Assembly: GCF_905475395.1 (NCBI RefSeq)
Contig: NC_058337.1
Span: 138,391,172-138,455,171, forward strand
Origin: Chrysoperla carnea
Taxonomy: Eukaryota > Arthropoda > Insecta > Neuroptera > Chrysopidae
Length of the DNA: 64,000 nucleotides
Direction of reading: 5' to 3'
Part shown: in pieces, positions 54,429 through 64,000 of the stretch
How positions within the stretch are numbered: the stretch's first letter is position 1
Layout: every line of letters begins with the position of its first letter
Notes under the pieces: generated by a model
What the model was told of the DNA's origin: nothing
Seen by the model: only the letters and a program-made list of their open reading frames with translations
Database searches by the model: none
Program-made: the position numbers and the translations under genes

Positions 54429-55154
54429 ATGAGTGCAGATACTAATATTAGCGATGGTTTAGAAGTCGCTGTGCAAAATCATTTATCGATTTTTTCTTTA
54501 ATAAGTTCATCTGATACTATCGGTAAGTCAGTTATGCTAATGCTGCTTATCGCTTCTATTTGGTCGTGGGCTATCATTCTGGATAAAGTATTTAAGCTAA
54601 TGCAAGTGCAACGAAAAATGCGAGCATTTGAGAATACTTTTTGGTCAGGTGGTGTTTTAGAGCAGCTATATGATAGCATAAAAAGGTCAGTTAACAATCC
54701 GCTAGCTTTAATATTGGTCTCAGCTATGGATGAATGTAAAAGTATAAATACTAAGGGACTTCCTGAGCTATTAAAAAATAATCATAAACAGCGTATTACA
54801 AATTCAATGTATCTTGCTCAAAACAGAGAAATCGAAAAACTAGAGAAGAACTTAAGCTTTCTAGCAACTGTCGGCTCTAGTAGTCCTTTTATTGGGCTAT
54901 TTGGTACTGTCTGGGGAATTATGCATAGTTTCCAATCAATTGCTACTTCTAAAAATACCTCACTTGCAGTAGTAGCACCTGGTATTGCTGAGGCGTTACT
55001 TGCAACCGCAATAGGCTTATTTGCAGCTATTCCAGCAGTAATTTTTTATAATTATCTTATTTCCCGTATTACTCTGATCAATAATAAAATGGAAGATTTT
55101 ATTAGCGAGTTAAACTCCATACTTTCTAAGGCAATAGATCAGGAGAAAATGTAA
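54429..55154 (+). CDS. tolQ: TolQ, inner-membrane proton channel subunit
   Basis: 241 residues of the MotA/TolQ/ExbB family. First membrane segment near residues 30-55 (SVMLMLLIASIWSWAIILDK). Two further segments follow the conserved FLATVGSSSPFIGLFGTVWG region (about 140-165), ending in GIAEALLATAIGLFAAIPAV and IFYNYLIS (about 185-210). The Thr and Gly/Pro pattern of the channel helices is kept. With TolR it uses proton motive force to energise TolA for outer-membrane constriction. It overlaps tolR by one base (TAATG). No lesion noticed. Confidence 0.92.
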   Translation: MSADTNISDGLEVAVQNHLSIFSLISSSDTIGKSVMLMLLIASIWSWAIILDKVFKLMQVQRKMRAFENTFWSGGVLEQLYDSIKRSVNNPLALILVSAMDECKSINTKGLPELLKNNHKQRITNSMYLAQNREIEKLEKNLSFLATVGSSSPFIGLFGTVWGIMHSFQSIATSKNTSLAVVAPGIAEALLATAIGLFAAIPAVIFYNYLISRITLINNKMEDFISELNSILSKAIDQEKM

Positions 55155-55585
55155 TGGCTATTAAGATTGCTGGAAGTAATAGAAAAAGTAAAAGAGCTGT
55201 AGTTAGTGAAATCAACGTTACGCCGCTTGTCGATGTGATGCTTGTATTACGAATTATTTTTATGATCACTTCCCCAATGTTAGTTTCAGGTGTAAATTTC
55301 GACTTACCTGAAACAAATTCAAGCCCAATTTCAGGACAAGATGAGCCTTTAGTTGTTACTATCAATAATAAAGGGGAAGTTTTCTTGCTTGAAACACCTA
55401 TTGAAAGAAAGCATTTAACTGATAAGCTTGTAAATATCACTAAAGAGAAAAAAGATACTAGGATTTTTGTTAGAGGTGATAAAAACGTTTCTTATGGTGA
55501 AGTGGTAGAAGTAGTATCAGAAATTCATGCAGCCGGATTTTCTCGTGTAGCTCTTATTTCAAATATTAAAAATAATGAAAAGTAA
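55154..55585 (+). CDS. tolR: TolR, proton-channel subunit with an odd Arg in the membrane helix
   Basis: 143 residues of the ExbD/TolR family. A cytoplasmic N-terminus (SEINVTPLVDVMLVL, with the proton-carrying Asp) enters one membrane helix, then a periplasmic domain (LPETNSSPI...VTINNKGEVF) with the C-terminal VSEIHAAGFSRVALIS. The helix reads MLVLRIIFMI, with CGA (Arg) where a Leu (CTA) is usual in this position, one base away. A charge there would probably disrupt the helix. An AGGAG site lies 12 bp before the start. Frame otherwise complete; it overlaps tolA by 11 bases. Confidence 0.9.
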   Translation: MAIKIAGSNRKSKRAVVSEINVTPLVDVMLVLRIIFMITSPMLVSGVNFDLPETNSSPISGQDEPLVVTINNKGEVFLLETPIERKHLTDKLVNITKEKKDTRIFVRGDKNVSYGEVVEVVSEIHAAGFSRVALISNIKNNEK

Positions 55586-56554
55586 CGATACAAACAATAA
55601 GGATAATTTCACAGTTTTCCTTAGCTGCTCTATTGCACTGCACTTACTTCTTTTATATTTTTTCTATTTGGTATGCCATCTCTTTTTGAAAAATTACCAG
55701 AAGAACAAACCACAACTTTTGAAATGTTGCCTATTAGTGAGAAAGCTAATATCATAACGCAAACGAAGCAAAAAGAAGCTCCGATAGAGAATGAAGATGC
55801 TAAAATATCAGAGCAGACTAAACCTAAGGAAGAGAAGCCTAAAGATTTACCTAAAGAGGAAAAAGCAAAAGAACCTGAAACCACACCAGTAGAAGAAAAG
55901 CCAAAAATAGAAGAAGAAAAGCCGATAGAGGAGAAGAAACCAGAAGAAGTAAAGGAAGCACTACCTGAGAAAAAAGAGGAAATAAAACAAGAAAAGCCTA
56001 AAGAACAGGAAAAAAAACAGGTAGCAGAGGCAAAAAAAAATGAAGAAAAGAAAGAAGAAAAAAAGCCGATAGAGAAACCTAAAGAGGAAAAAAAGCAAGA
56101 ACCTAAAACTGATGAGCTTGATTCTTTATTAAAGAACTTGGAACAGTCTTCAGAAGGTGATAATGTAAAATCGAATAAGCATAAAAGGTCAGAGAAAGTT
56201 GATAATAAGAAAGAGGCTAAGGGAGTCTATTCAGAAGGATTACCTCTTTCAGATAATGAAAGTTCATCAATAAGGCGTCAGATTGAAAGAAATTGGAGCA
56301 ATATTCCGGCAGGTGCTAGGGGTAATAAGAATCTAACAATATTTATTCATATTGTTTTAGATAAAGCAGGTAATGTAGAACAGGCAAAAGTTGTAAAAAA
56401 AATTTGCCCTGGGATTCCAAGTAGTATTTGCGAAGCATTAGCAGAAAGTGCAGTTAGGGCAGTATGGAAAGCAAGCCCTATCGAAAATCTTGATCCTGCA
56501 AGATTTAATCATTGGAAAGAGTTTGAGTTTACCTTTAATCCGGGTAAGTTGTAA
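55575..56554 (+). pseudogene. tolA: TolA, frameshifted after the membrane anchor
   Basis: Starts MKSNDTNNKDNFTVFLSCSI with the N-terminal anchor helix (TVFLSCSIALHLLLLYFF). A one-base change near 55660 shifts the frame; the remaining 880 bp are open in another frame. That part is the Lys/Glu/Pro-rich helical bridge (KEEKPK, EEKKPEEVKEALPEKKEEIK) and then the C-terminal TolA domain (LPLSDNESSSIRRQIERNWS, FIHIVLDKAGNVEQAKVVKK). TolA spans the periplasm and binds Pal and TolB. As read it cannot make a full protein. Confidence 0.88.
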
Positions 56555-56700
56555 TTTGTCATCCTGTGGCGGTATTGCCTTCATGGATCATTTTCCCCTG
56601 TCATCCCGTGAATAAATCACGGGATGACTACCTTAGGGCGTTTTTCGATCTATGCGGGCAATTCTAGCCACGAGGTGACGCCACCACACAAAGGAGTAAT
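56555..56700. repeat. Rickettsia-type intergenic palindromic repeat
   Basis: Includes the palindrome GTCATCCCGTG...CACGGGATGAC and the segment TAGGGCGTTTTTCGATC, which recurs at about 58031-58055. It separates tolA and tolB and may also act as a terminator-like hairpin. Confidence 0.65.
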
Positions 56701-56703
56701 TTA

Positions 56704-57886
56704 GTGAAAAACATTATATATTTTGTTTTACTATTTTTTAGTTTTAATAGCTATGCTATTGAGACAATCAATATTGAATATGGAACGGCTGACCCAACTC
56801 CGATAGCGGTGAATAATTTTGAGGCTGATTCTGCTTCGGATAATACAGTTGGTCATGAAATAGTGCAAGTTATATCTAATGATCTAAAACTTTGTGGGTT
56901 GTTTCGTCCTATTTCTTCGGCTTTTTTTATAGAAGAAAAAACTGGTATTGGGTATAAACCGCTTTTTGCTGCATGGCGTCAAATTAATGCTAGTTTACTG
57001 GTTAACGGGGCAGTAAAAAAGCTTGAAAATGGTAAGCTTAGAATCAGTTTTATATTATGGGATACATTACTTGAAAAGCAGCTCGGCGGTGAAGTACTTG
57101 AACTGCCTGAAAATTTATGGCGAAGAGCAGCCCATAAAATTGCTGATAAAATTTATGAAAAAATCACAGGTGATACTGGTTATTTTGATAGTAAGATAAT
57201 ATATGTAGCTGAAAGCGGTCCTGATTTAAAAAAGGTAAAAAGAATTGCTTTAATGGATTATGATGGGGCTAATAACCGATATATTACCGATGGTAAATCG
57301 ATAGTTTTAACTCCAAGATTTTCTGGTTCAGCAGATAAGATTTTTTATGTTTCCTATGCTACTAAAAGACGTGCTCTTGTTTATGAAAAGGATTTAAAAA
57401 CAGGCAAAGAAAGTATAGTTGGCGATTTTGCTGGAATATCCTTTGCACCAAGATTTGCCCCTGATGGTAAAAAAGCTGTAATGTCTATAGCTAAGAATGG
57501 CTCAACTCATATTTATGAGATTGACCTTGCAACAAAAAGGCTTCATAAACTGACTGATGGTTTTGGCATTAATACTTCCCCGAGCTACTCACCGGACGGA
57601 CGCAGAATTGTTTTTAATTCTGATAGAAATGGTGTTGCTGAACTGTATATAATGAATTCTGATGGTAGCAATGTCCAGCGTATTAGCTTTGGTGGTGGTT
57701 CTTATATGGCTCCTAGCTGGTCGCCTCGAGGGGATTATATAGCATTTACTAAAATGGTTGGTCATCAAACGGAAAATCTTCCGGCAAAAATAGAATTTAT
57801 GCAATTGACTTGACTGGTCATAACGAGCGAGAAATCAAAACTGCCGGTGATGCGTCCGATTCTGAATGGTCAAATTTACTAAATTA
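56704..57886 (+). pseudogene. tolB: TolB, beta-propeller protein, frameshifted near the end
   Basis: GTG start with AGGAG upstream and a signal peptide [18 protein letters not shown]. The N-terminal domain (TIDIEYG-like [25 protein letters not shown]) precedes propeller blades with the TolB repeats [30 protein letters not shown] and [11 protein letters not shown]. Near 57780 the frame breaks; the last segment, [20 protein letters not shown] to [10 protein letters not shown], is in another frame and part of the last blades is missing. Periplasmic partner of Pal and TolA. The open part is 369 residues against about 440 normally. Confidence 0.9.
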
Positions 57887-57959
57887 ATATCTAACTTTTG
57901 AAGTAGCTGCGGTATATATCTAATAGTACCAGTTTTAAAAAATACTATATTTTATTTAT

Positions 57960-58115
57960 CTGTGGGGTGACCTTATACGTCATTCCCGCTTAAGGCTTGC
58001 TTGCGTGAATCATTTTCCCAAGCCACGGGGGTGACTACCGTAGGGCGTTTTTCGATCCACGCAGGCAATGCCTTCCCGCGGAAGCGGGAATCTAGGGAAA
58101 AAAGTCTAAATACAG
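57960..58115. repeat. Second Rickettsia-type intergenic repeat
   Basis: Inverted ends TCATTCCCGC and GCGGGAATCTAG with the same TAGGGCGTTTTTCGATC core as 56640-56660. No coding potential. Confidence 0.65.
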
Positions 58116-58166
58116 CAATTTTTTAGAATATAAAAGCTCGATATTATCTCGCTTATGTGTGGTCTG

Positions 58167-58489
58167 TCAGATATTTTGTGTAAGTACGATTTCTCCATTT
58201 GCCCAATTTTGTAAATTAGTATCACAAAGGATTGCAAATTGGTTTAAAGCCATGGTCCAATTCTTCATAGGCACTGTCCATTTTTTAGATGCATTTGTCA
58301 ATGCCAAAAAGATTATTTTCTGAATCGATTTATCATCTGGAAACACTCCTTTATTTTTAATAATTTTACGAATTTGACGGTTAGTGCCTTCAATAGCATT
58401 AGTCGTATAAATCGCCTTTCTGATGTCTTCCGGAAAGCTAAAAAATGGAGCGATACCAGACCAATTGCGTTGCCAAATATGGCTCTGTG
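58167..58489 (-). pseudogene. IS256-family transposase, C-terminal fragment
   Basis: Minus strand reads [20 protein letters not shown], then [20 protein letters not shown] (catalytic Glu in NAIE) and [20 protein letters not shown] to the stop at 58167-58169. It is directly followed by an IS256 left end in the opposite arrangement, so two IS256 pieces are joined here. Confidence 0.85.
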
Positions 58490-58559
58490 CGTAAATAAGT
58501 GTGTAAATTTCTCAAAGGTTATATAAAGAACATTATAACTTAAGGAGAAATTAATATGA
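58486..58559 (+). repeat. IS256 left end and start codon, interrupted by a group II intron
   Basis: Matches the reverse of 18263-18337, including AGGAGAAATTAAT and ATG. At the second codon (ATGA) the sequence changes to GTGCG, a group II intron start. Confidence 0.75.
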
Positions 58560-59866
58560 GTGCGCCAAGGGAAGTGCGTAAAAATCAGTCGGTGAGAATC
58601 CGATCTATGCAAAGTCTAACCAACAGCATAGAGTCAACTATTGCATTATAGGCGGTGAAAAATGTAATGAAGCCAATAGAAGCGACATATCAGGCTACAA
58701 CGCAAGTGAAGGTGTTGAGCCCCGAAATAGACAACATTATACAGGTCGACGTTTTTCATAGTGCGGAAGGCAGCATGAATGGTGACGCAATGGTAAGTCA
58801 TTACTCACTCTATCGCGGTCGAAGTCCGTTGCATGATATGAGATGGAGTTTACGTAAACATGGGAGATCTTCTGTGTTCTTGCAAGAGTATGTCGGGTCA
58901 AGTCAAAACAGGCAAGAACTGACAAATGATACAGAAGAAGTCGGACTGACTGATAGTACTCGGAGCATAGGAAAGCTATGTACATGGGGAAGCGGTCAGC
59001 AATGGAAAGCTTTGTTGAGTACCATTCAAGATAACACGCTGAGGTTATTATAATGATGCAGGTTAAACTCAATCAAATAGCTAAAAGAGCGAAGCAAGAT
59101 AAAAGGCTAAAATTCACATCATTAATACATCATGTGAATGAGGCTAATCTTGCAGAATGCTATCAAGAACTAAAAGCTAATAAAGCTTGTGGGGTTGATG
59201 GTGAGACAGTTGAATCATACGGTATTAATCTAGAAGATAGGCTTAGTCAATTAGTGAAATCGATGAAGTTGAAGCAATATCGTCCTAAACCAGTAAAGAG
59301 TGTATATATCCCAAAACCTGGTAAGAATGAGAAGCGTGGTCTTGGTATACCATCAGTTGAAGATAAGTTAGTTCAAATTATGCTAAAGAAAATCTTAGAA
59401 CAGATTTATGAAGCCGAGTTTTTGGAGGTATCTTATGGATTTAGACCTAAGTTAAGCTGTCACGATGCATTAAGAGCATTAGACAAAGCGGTGATGACTA
59501 AGCCGATTAATTATATTGTAGAAGTAGATATTAAAGGGTTCTTTGATAATGTTAATCACTATTGGTTACAACGTTGCTTAGAGGAGAAAATTGTTGATCG
59601 TAATTTATTGTGGTTAGTAAGAAAATTCTTAAAAGCTCGAGTAGTTGAGGATGGAAAGCAGTTAGTAACGGAGGTAGGCACTCCTCAAGGAGGAGTGATT
59701 AGTCCATTACTTGCAAATATCTATCTTCATTATGTACTAGACTTATGGTTTAAGAAAGAAATTAAACCACAAGCAAAAGGACACATGGAGCTAATACGCT
59801 ACTGTGATGACTGTGTGCCACGATTGCAAAGGAAGTTACATGAAGCCATAAGTGTAAATTGAATTT
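58560..59866 (+). mobile_element. Group II intron 1, 5' part
   Basis: Begins GTGCGCCAAGG, the group II 5' consensus GTGYG, followed by AGTCGGTGAGAATCCGATC, a structured RNA domain. 58560-59050 is the ribozyme 5' domain region. The intron-encoded reverse transcriptase follows. The 3' half is replaced by a second intron. Confidence 0.8.
59053..59862 (+). pseudogene. Group II intron reverse transcriptase, truncated
   Basis: 269 residues: [36 protein letters not shown] (RT1-2), ADNVN-equivalent [20 protein letters not shown] (RT3 Asp), [20 protein letters not shown] (RT4) and [10 protein letters not shown], the catalytic YxDD box. It ends right after the box where unrelated sequence begins. Thumb (X) and endonuclease domains are missing. 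Confidence 0.9.
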
Positions 59867-60871
59867 GTGCGTAACTAAATATATAAGAGATGGAAGTAGG
59901 CCTTCCGAAGCCGCTTTACGGGAAGAGGCTTCAAACGACTCTAAGCTGCGTTGGTTAAGAGCCAAGGTGGTGAGCGTTAGAGAAAAGATACCTTGCAAGG
60001 TATCAGGTAAGAATCAAGGAGATGAAGCGATTAAACCATTGCTGAAGTGTCGAAAGCGTATAGATGAGATCAAAATTGAGGGGTAGTCGTTAACTCAGGA
60101 AAAATTTGGCGGGAACCTGTTTACTGGTCAAGTGGTCTCCGGCATAGAGGTGGCATGAACTTGGTTCAGGCTCTTATGTGGAACGTGGGAACCTGTGTAT
60201 TGATGCAAAGGGAGCGATGCAAGTGGAAGACCCATGAGTATCTAAGTACCAAGGCAGTACATAGGGGCGGATTGGCTCGTAGTAGTGATGAAGCTGTTGA
60301 AAGGCAGTGGAGCAAAGTGGCTGAGTTATCCGTTTTATTGATTAGTCAACTAATAATAATTGGGAGGAGCTAAATTGAATAAAACAAAACCATTTTGTAT
60401 TTCCAAGAAAAGTATAATGGCAGTTTGGGAAAGAGTTAAAGCATTGCATTTGATGATTGGATGAGAAGGAACTATCCAGAAGTAAGGTTTGAACGTTTTG
60501 CAGATGATATTTTAGCACATTGTAGTTCACAAAAGCAGGCTAAGAAAGTACTGGAGGAGATTAAGATCAGACTAAAAGAGTGTGGTCTTGAACTACATCC
60601 AGAAAAGACGAAAATAGTGTATTGTAAAGATGATGATCGGGGAGGCTCTTATGAGCATGAAAGCTTTGATTTTCTTGGCTATACATTTAGACCACGATTG
60701 TCAATGAATAAATATGATAAAACTTTTGTTAACTTTACACCTGCAATTAGTAAGCAAGCTGCAAACCGTATCAGAAAGGAGATAAGGAGTTGGAGAATAC
60801 ATCTGCGAAGTGATAAAACTATTAGTAGAAGAGTCATGTATGTTCTGGGCCAGTTTGACCTCAAGTAACCC
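59867..60871 (+). mobile_element. Group II intron 2, internally deleted
   Basis: Starts GTGCGTAAC inside the first intron. The ribozyme region runs to about 60370 with typical conserved stems. It holds a reverse transcriptase with a large internal deletion and ends abruptly at the terminal repeat of a Polinton-like element at 60872; domains V and VI are missing. Confidence 0.75.
60375..60868 (+). pseudogene. Second group II intron reverse transcriptase, internally deleted
   Basis: A TTG start after GGGAGGAGC reads LNKTKPFCISKKSIMAVWER and VKA, the usual N-terminus, then jumps to AFDDWMRRNYPEVRFERFAD, the catalytic ADD box (60446-60530), in another frame. The thumb follows (ECGLELHPEKTKIVYCKDDD, FDFLGYTFRPR). 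About 0.9 kb of the RT fingers and palm is deleted. Confidence 0.88.
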
Positions 60872-62220
60872 CGTTTTGATGGTACACTTTTCAAAAAAGG
60901 GCAAACCTAGGTGAATGTTGGAAACCTCGGAAGTTGGAGGGGATAGATGACGTCATTGACCAATAGTAGCGCTGTAAAAATCAAGATGGCGTTGGGAGGT
61001 GTGGTGGGGGTGAGGAATGACATAAACGGGGCTTGACCAATAGTGATGGGCGTGGTTGACAGGAGTGTGTTTCTTGGAAGTGGGGCTTAAAGGGGGCGGG
61101 AATTGGACGTTAGATGAGATAATCGAGCCCACTTTCAATAGTAAATCAAGATGGCGTCGGGAGGTGTGGTGTTGGGGGATAATGGCTGCCTAAGCATTGA
61201 TGACGTCATTGGCTTTGACCAATAGTAGCGCTGTAAAAATCAAGATGGCATCGGGAGGTGTGGTTGAATTGGTGGGGAGGAATGGCTGCCTAAGCATAAA
61301 CGGGGGGGTGACGTCATTGGCTTTGACCAATAGTGGCGGAGAGTGAACGGGGGGCGGGACGTTGACATTAGTCAGCAATTTTCAAGAATATGTTAATTTG
61401 ACCTTGAAAAATATGATATCATAATCCTGTTACAAGTTCAAACTTGTTTGAAATAATTTTACACGTGACCGGATGTTAATATTTTTTTATGATTAAGCAA
61501 TGTAATATGACACTTGAAATTTACATAATAAAAATACATGTTCAAACTTGTTTGAATGGACTTTGATCTTAAAATAATTTTACACGTGTCAGCAATTTTC
61601 AAGAATATGTTTGACCTTGAAAAATATGATATCATCATCTTGTAACAAGTTCAAACTTGTTTGAAATAATTTTACATGTGTCAAAACACGTGACCGGATG
61701 CTAATATTTTTTTATGATTAAGCAATGTAATATGACACTTGAACGTGTTAGATAATAATTTGCAAATCTGAATTCCAAGAAAAGAATATTATGAGTCTGC
61801 AATTTTCAAGAATATGTTGAAATAGATATCATCTAACCTTGAAAAATATTGTAATTTGACACTTTAAGTATACATGATAAAATTCAAGATACGTGACCGG
61901 ATGTTAATATTTTTTTATGATTAAGCAATGTAATATGACACTTGAAATTTACATAATAAAAATACATGTTCAAACTTGTTTTGAATGGACTTTGATCTTA
62001 AAATAATTTTACACGTGTCAGCTATTCTCAAGAATATGTTGAAATAGATTTGACCTTGAAAAATATGATATCATCATCCTGTTACAAGTTCAAACTTGTT
62101 TGAATAAAAATACATGTTCAAACTTGTTTGAACATGTTTAAACTTGTTTGAATCGCATTAGATCTTAAAATAATTTTACACGTGTTATGAGATTAGATAA
62201 TAATTTCTGCTGGTGGGGGG
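60872..62220 (+). repeat. Terminal inverted repeat of a second Polinton-like element
   Basis: Starts at TGATGGTACACTTTTC, about 30 bp inside the normal end, so the tip is lost. Same modules as the other repeats: TGACGTCA with CCAATAG, then E-box-like ACACGTG repeats. It points into the genes at 62310 and 62804. No gene within. Confidence 0.85.
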
Positions 62221-62243
62221 GATTTTTGGAGTGGTGGTAATCA

Positions 62244-62256
62244 TATAAAAAAGGCG
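62244..62256 (+). promoter_or_regulatory. TATA-like promoter for the following gene
   Basis: CATATAAAAAAGGCG lies inside the terminal repeat's inner edge, about 65 bp before the ATG at 62310. The arrangement parallels 19945, but the sequence differs, marking this as the other end type of the element. Confidence 0.5.
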
Positions 62257-62309
62257 CTCGACATTACGGTAATATCAGTTTTCATTAAATATTCATAATA
62301 TTAATCAAA

Positions 62310-62681
62310 ATGAATAGAGCAGAATTAAAATTATTAGATAGTTGTTTAGTGCGACCATGCATAAAAATGGACTACTTGCCACTGAAAAAAAAATTAAAAA
62401 TACTAAAAATGGAGCGGATTCTAACGATACATGGGCCATCAATAAAAGTTTTACTGGATATAAGCCTAGATGGTACAGAAAACGAGGGAGTTTTTCTACC
62501 ATCTAGGTTTGCAGTGTTGACGGACAACATGATTAAATTATTTAACACAAAACCGGGGTATTTGAGGGTGGAGGAGAAAATTGGAAGAAGTCACCAACTG
62601 AGACTGCGCCTATTCGAAGACGATGGTGATAGTAATGATGATGATGATGATGACTATGTTCAAGAACATCAAAATTTTTAA
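62310..62681 (+). CDS. Unknown element protein, 123 aa
   Basis: First gene inside the repeat. Starts MNRAELKLLDSCLVRPCIKM, basic N-terminal half (YLPLKKKLKILKMERILTI), a central LLDISLDGTENEGVFLPSRF and a very acidic tail with six consecutive Asp. No known domain recognised. The charge split (basic then acidic) and the promoter-proximal position could suit a DNA-binding or regulatory protein, but this is a guess. Frame complete. Confidence 0.6.
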   Translation: MNRAELKLLDSCLVRPCIKMDYLPLKKKLKILKMERILTIHGPSIKVLLDISLDGTENEGVFLPSRFAVLTDNMIKLFNTKPGYLRVEEKIGRSHQLRLRLFEDDGDSNDDDDDDYVQEHQNF

Positions 62682-62803
62682 CAAATCATTCCTATATTGA
62701 ATTTTATTACTGCAAGATATATATATTTTATTGTTATTGTTATAAAAAAATTGTAAAGTTTATGTTTTTGATATTTAAAAAAAAAAATAATACTAAATAA
62801 ATT

Positions 62804-63476
62804 ATGGATATTTTTGTAAAAAATGGTGTTTATTTTAATTCATTACAATTATGGGGTACAATGTCGCTACAAAATCATATTGATCTGTTTCAAAATTCGG
62901 AAATGATTTACCCAGAATATTTTAATGTGAGTATTGTTTGATAAGATCTGTTTAGAAAATTGTAGCCAAATATTTTTATAGATGGAATTTTATCAACTTA
63001 TGGAGGCATGTCGTTGGAGTATACCTACAAAGTTAATCGACACATTACGGTATTCTTATTTAGAAGTTGATGATTGCTTTCATATTGCTGCATTTACAGT
63101 AAGAAATTGTTTGGATGCAATCTTATTTGTAAATTATGCGAAAAAGTTCAACTACTTTAAAAGAGATTTCAATCAGTTTGAAATATTACTAAATGAATGT
63201 TGTGATGATCTTACTCATGGAAGTAACTTGAGAAAAAATTGGGGTACATACGATATCCGCCGAAAACAATGGATTGGTGATAGTGCTAGACATGATGAGA
63301 GAATGTTTTTATGGTATGAACAAATAGATCCTAAAATTCTCTGTAGAATGCTATACCAACAAATGGATGGTGGAAATATACCGAAATGGTTCGAGCCATG
63401 GATATGTGCTACAAATTGTAATGAAATAGACAGATGTGATTGTGGAAGAAATAGTGATGATCATGATTGTATATAG
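62804..63476 (+). CDS. Unknown element protein, spliced, 205 aa
   Basis: Exon 1 (62804-62926, 41 codons) starts MDIFVKNGVYFNSLQLWGTM. A 55-bp intron with GTGAGT and TTTTTATAG (62927-62981) leads to exon 2 (62982-63476) beginning MEFYQLMEACRWSIPTKLID without frame change. Trp- and Cys-rich; the last third has RMLYQQMDGGNIPKWFEPWI and a Cys-rich end (CATNCNEIDRCDCGRNS) that may bind metal. No family recognised. Short introns are also seen in the polymerase genes of the same element type. Confidence 0.6.
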
Positions 63477-64000
63477 AAATAAAAACATGAATATAATTGT
63501 CTATGATAAGGTTTTTTTTTTTTAAAATGTGTTTGTATTTACAATAAAAAACACCTATAATTTAAATAATCATTGTTGTGTTTTATCTATGAAATGACCT
63601 CACCACCTTATTTTCAGGTTATAAATACACCTTGTTTGTGATAATTATATTCGCACCATCAAGTAATTTTGAGTAATAAACATGAATCAAAAAACATTTG
63701 TATTACAACAATATTTTTATATTGTTTTGTGTTAGTTAAAAATTGCTTCAATAAAATTTCATGAACCTAGTCTAATATATATTCATATTAAAAAATACAT
63801 TTTTTAAAACACAAATATGTTCACAAAAGCGGTCCACTATGGCAAAATTTTTTTGTTACAATTATGTTCACAAAAACTTTCCACTATAAAAGGAGACTTT
63901 TTTTATCAATATATGAATCATGTAAAGAGTCGAACCCTAACCACCTGACTTTAACGTTAGATCCATGTTTAGCTAAGACCTTTTCCACTAAATAAATGTT
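63477..64000 (+). repeat. 3' spacer and core repeat, copy at window end
   Basis: 63477-63780 is AT-rich without a gene. From 63810 the core repeat appears in the same orientation relative to the terminal repeat as in copy A. The first GCGGTCCACTATGG (63829-63842) is kept; the second is degraded to CTTTCCACTAT. The last 20 bases match the reverse of 39700-39720. The element continues beyond the window. Confidence 0.8.

Noticed and set aside
58655-59053. 132-residue protein before the group II intron RT
   Set aside because: Lies in the ribozyme domain region and has no protein-family features.
1-64000. The window as a simple assembly chimera of symbiont and host contigs
   Set aside because: The LTR element inside IS982 with a matched target duplication and continuing reading frame needs a real insertion. 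Other junctions (18681, 52240, 60872) could still individually be errors.

Overview
The window reads as a stretch of eukaryotic, probably arthropod, nuclear DNA that carries a decayed block of chromosome from a Rickettsia-like bacterium. Two compositions alternate. The bacterial parts (about 1-5773, 13402-18681 and 52240-60871) hold htpG, a DUF167 gene, the tolQ-tolR-tolA-tolB cluster, a lipase/STAND/TPR gene, an ATPase of the AAA_14/DUF4143 type, group II introns and many insertion sequences (IS3, IS982, IS4-like, IS200/IS605, IS5, IS256). The eukaryotic parts hold a Ty3/gypsy LTR retrotransposon (5774-13401), a large virus-like DNA element of Polinton/adintovirus character (18682-52239) with a second, truncated copy (60872 to the end), and non-LTR retrotransposons with restriction-like endonuclease domains and (TAA)n tails.

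The strongest evidence that the bacterial DNA sits in a nucleus is the retrotransposon. It has matching LTRs, a 4-bp target duplication (ATAG at 5770-5773 and 13402-13405), and lies inside a bacterial IS982 transposase whose reading frame continues across the insertion. That is an integration event, not a contig mis-join. Most bacterial genes also show frameshifts, stops or an unlikely substitution, as expected of unconstrained DNA.

Layout: 1-4363, htpG end, DUF167 gene and broken lipase/STAND/TPR gene. 4379-16474, nested insertions: an IS3 copy is split by an IS982 (itself split by the LTR element) and by an IS4-like element (itself split by two IS200 copies). 16475-18681, more IS fragments. 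18682-52239, a 33.5-kb composite with terminal inverted repeats of more than 1 kb. It contains three copies of a spliced family-B DNA polymerase (A on plus, B and C on minus), an unknown acidic gene beside each, remnants of a packaging ATPase and an adenain-like protease, satellite arrays and several (TAA)n-targeted LINEs. 52240-60871, IS200 fragment, ATPase gene, tol cluster, IS256 fragments and nested group II introns. 60872-64000, another terminal repeat followed by two unknown genes, one of them spliced, and a conserved core repeat shared with the composite.

In the virus-like element the polymerase would copy the DNA (probably protein-primed), the ATPase would package it and the protease would mature capsids. 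No integrase or capsid gene was recognised. Copies A and B of the polymerase carry disabling changes; copy C looks open throughout. All calls come from reading the sequence. No database search was possible and the host species is not identified.
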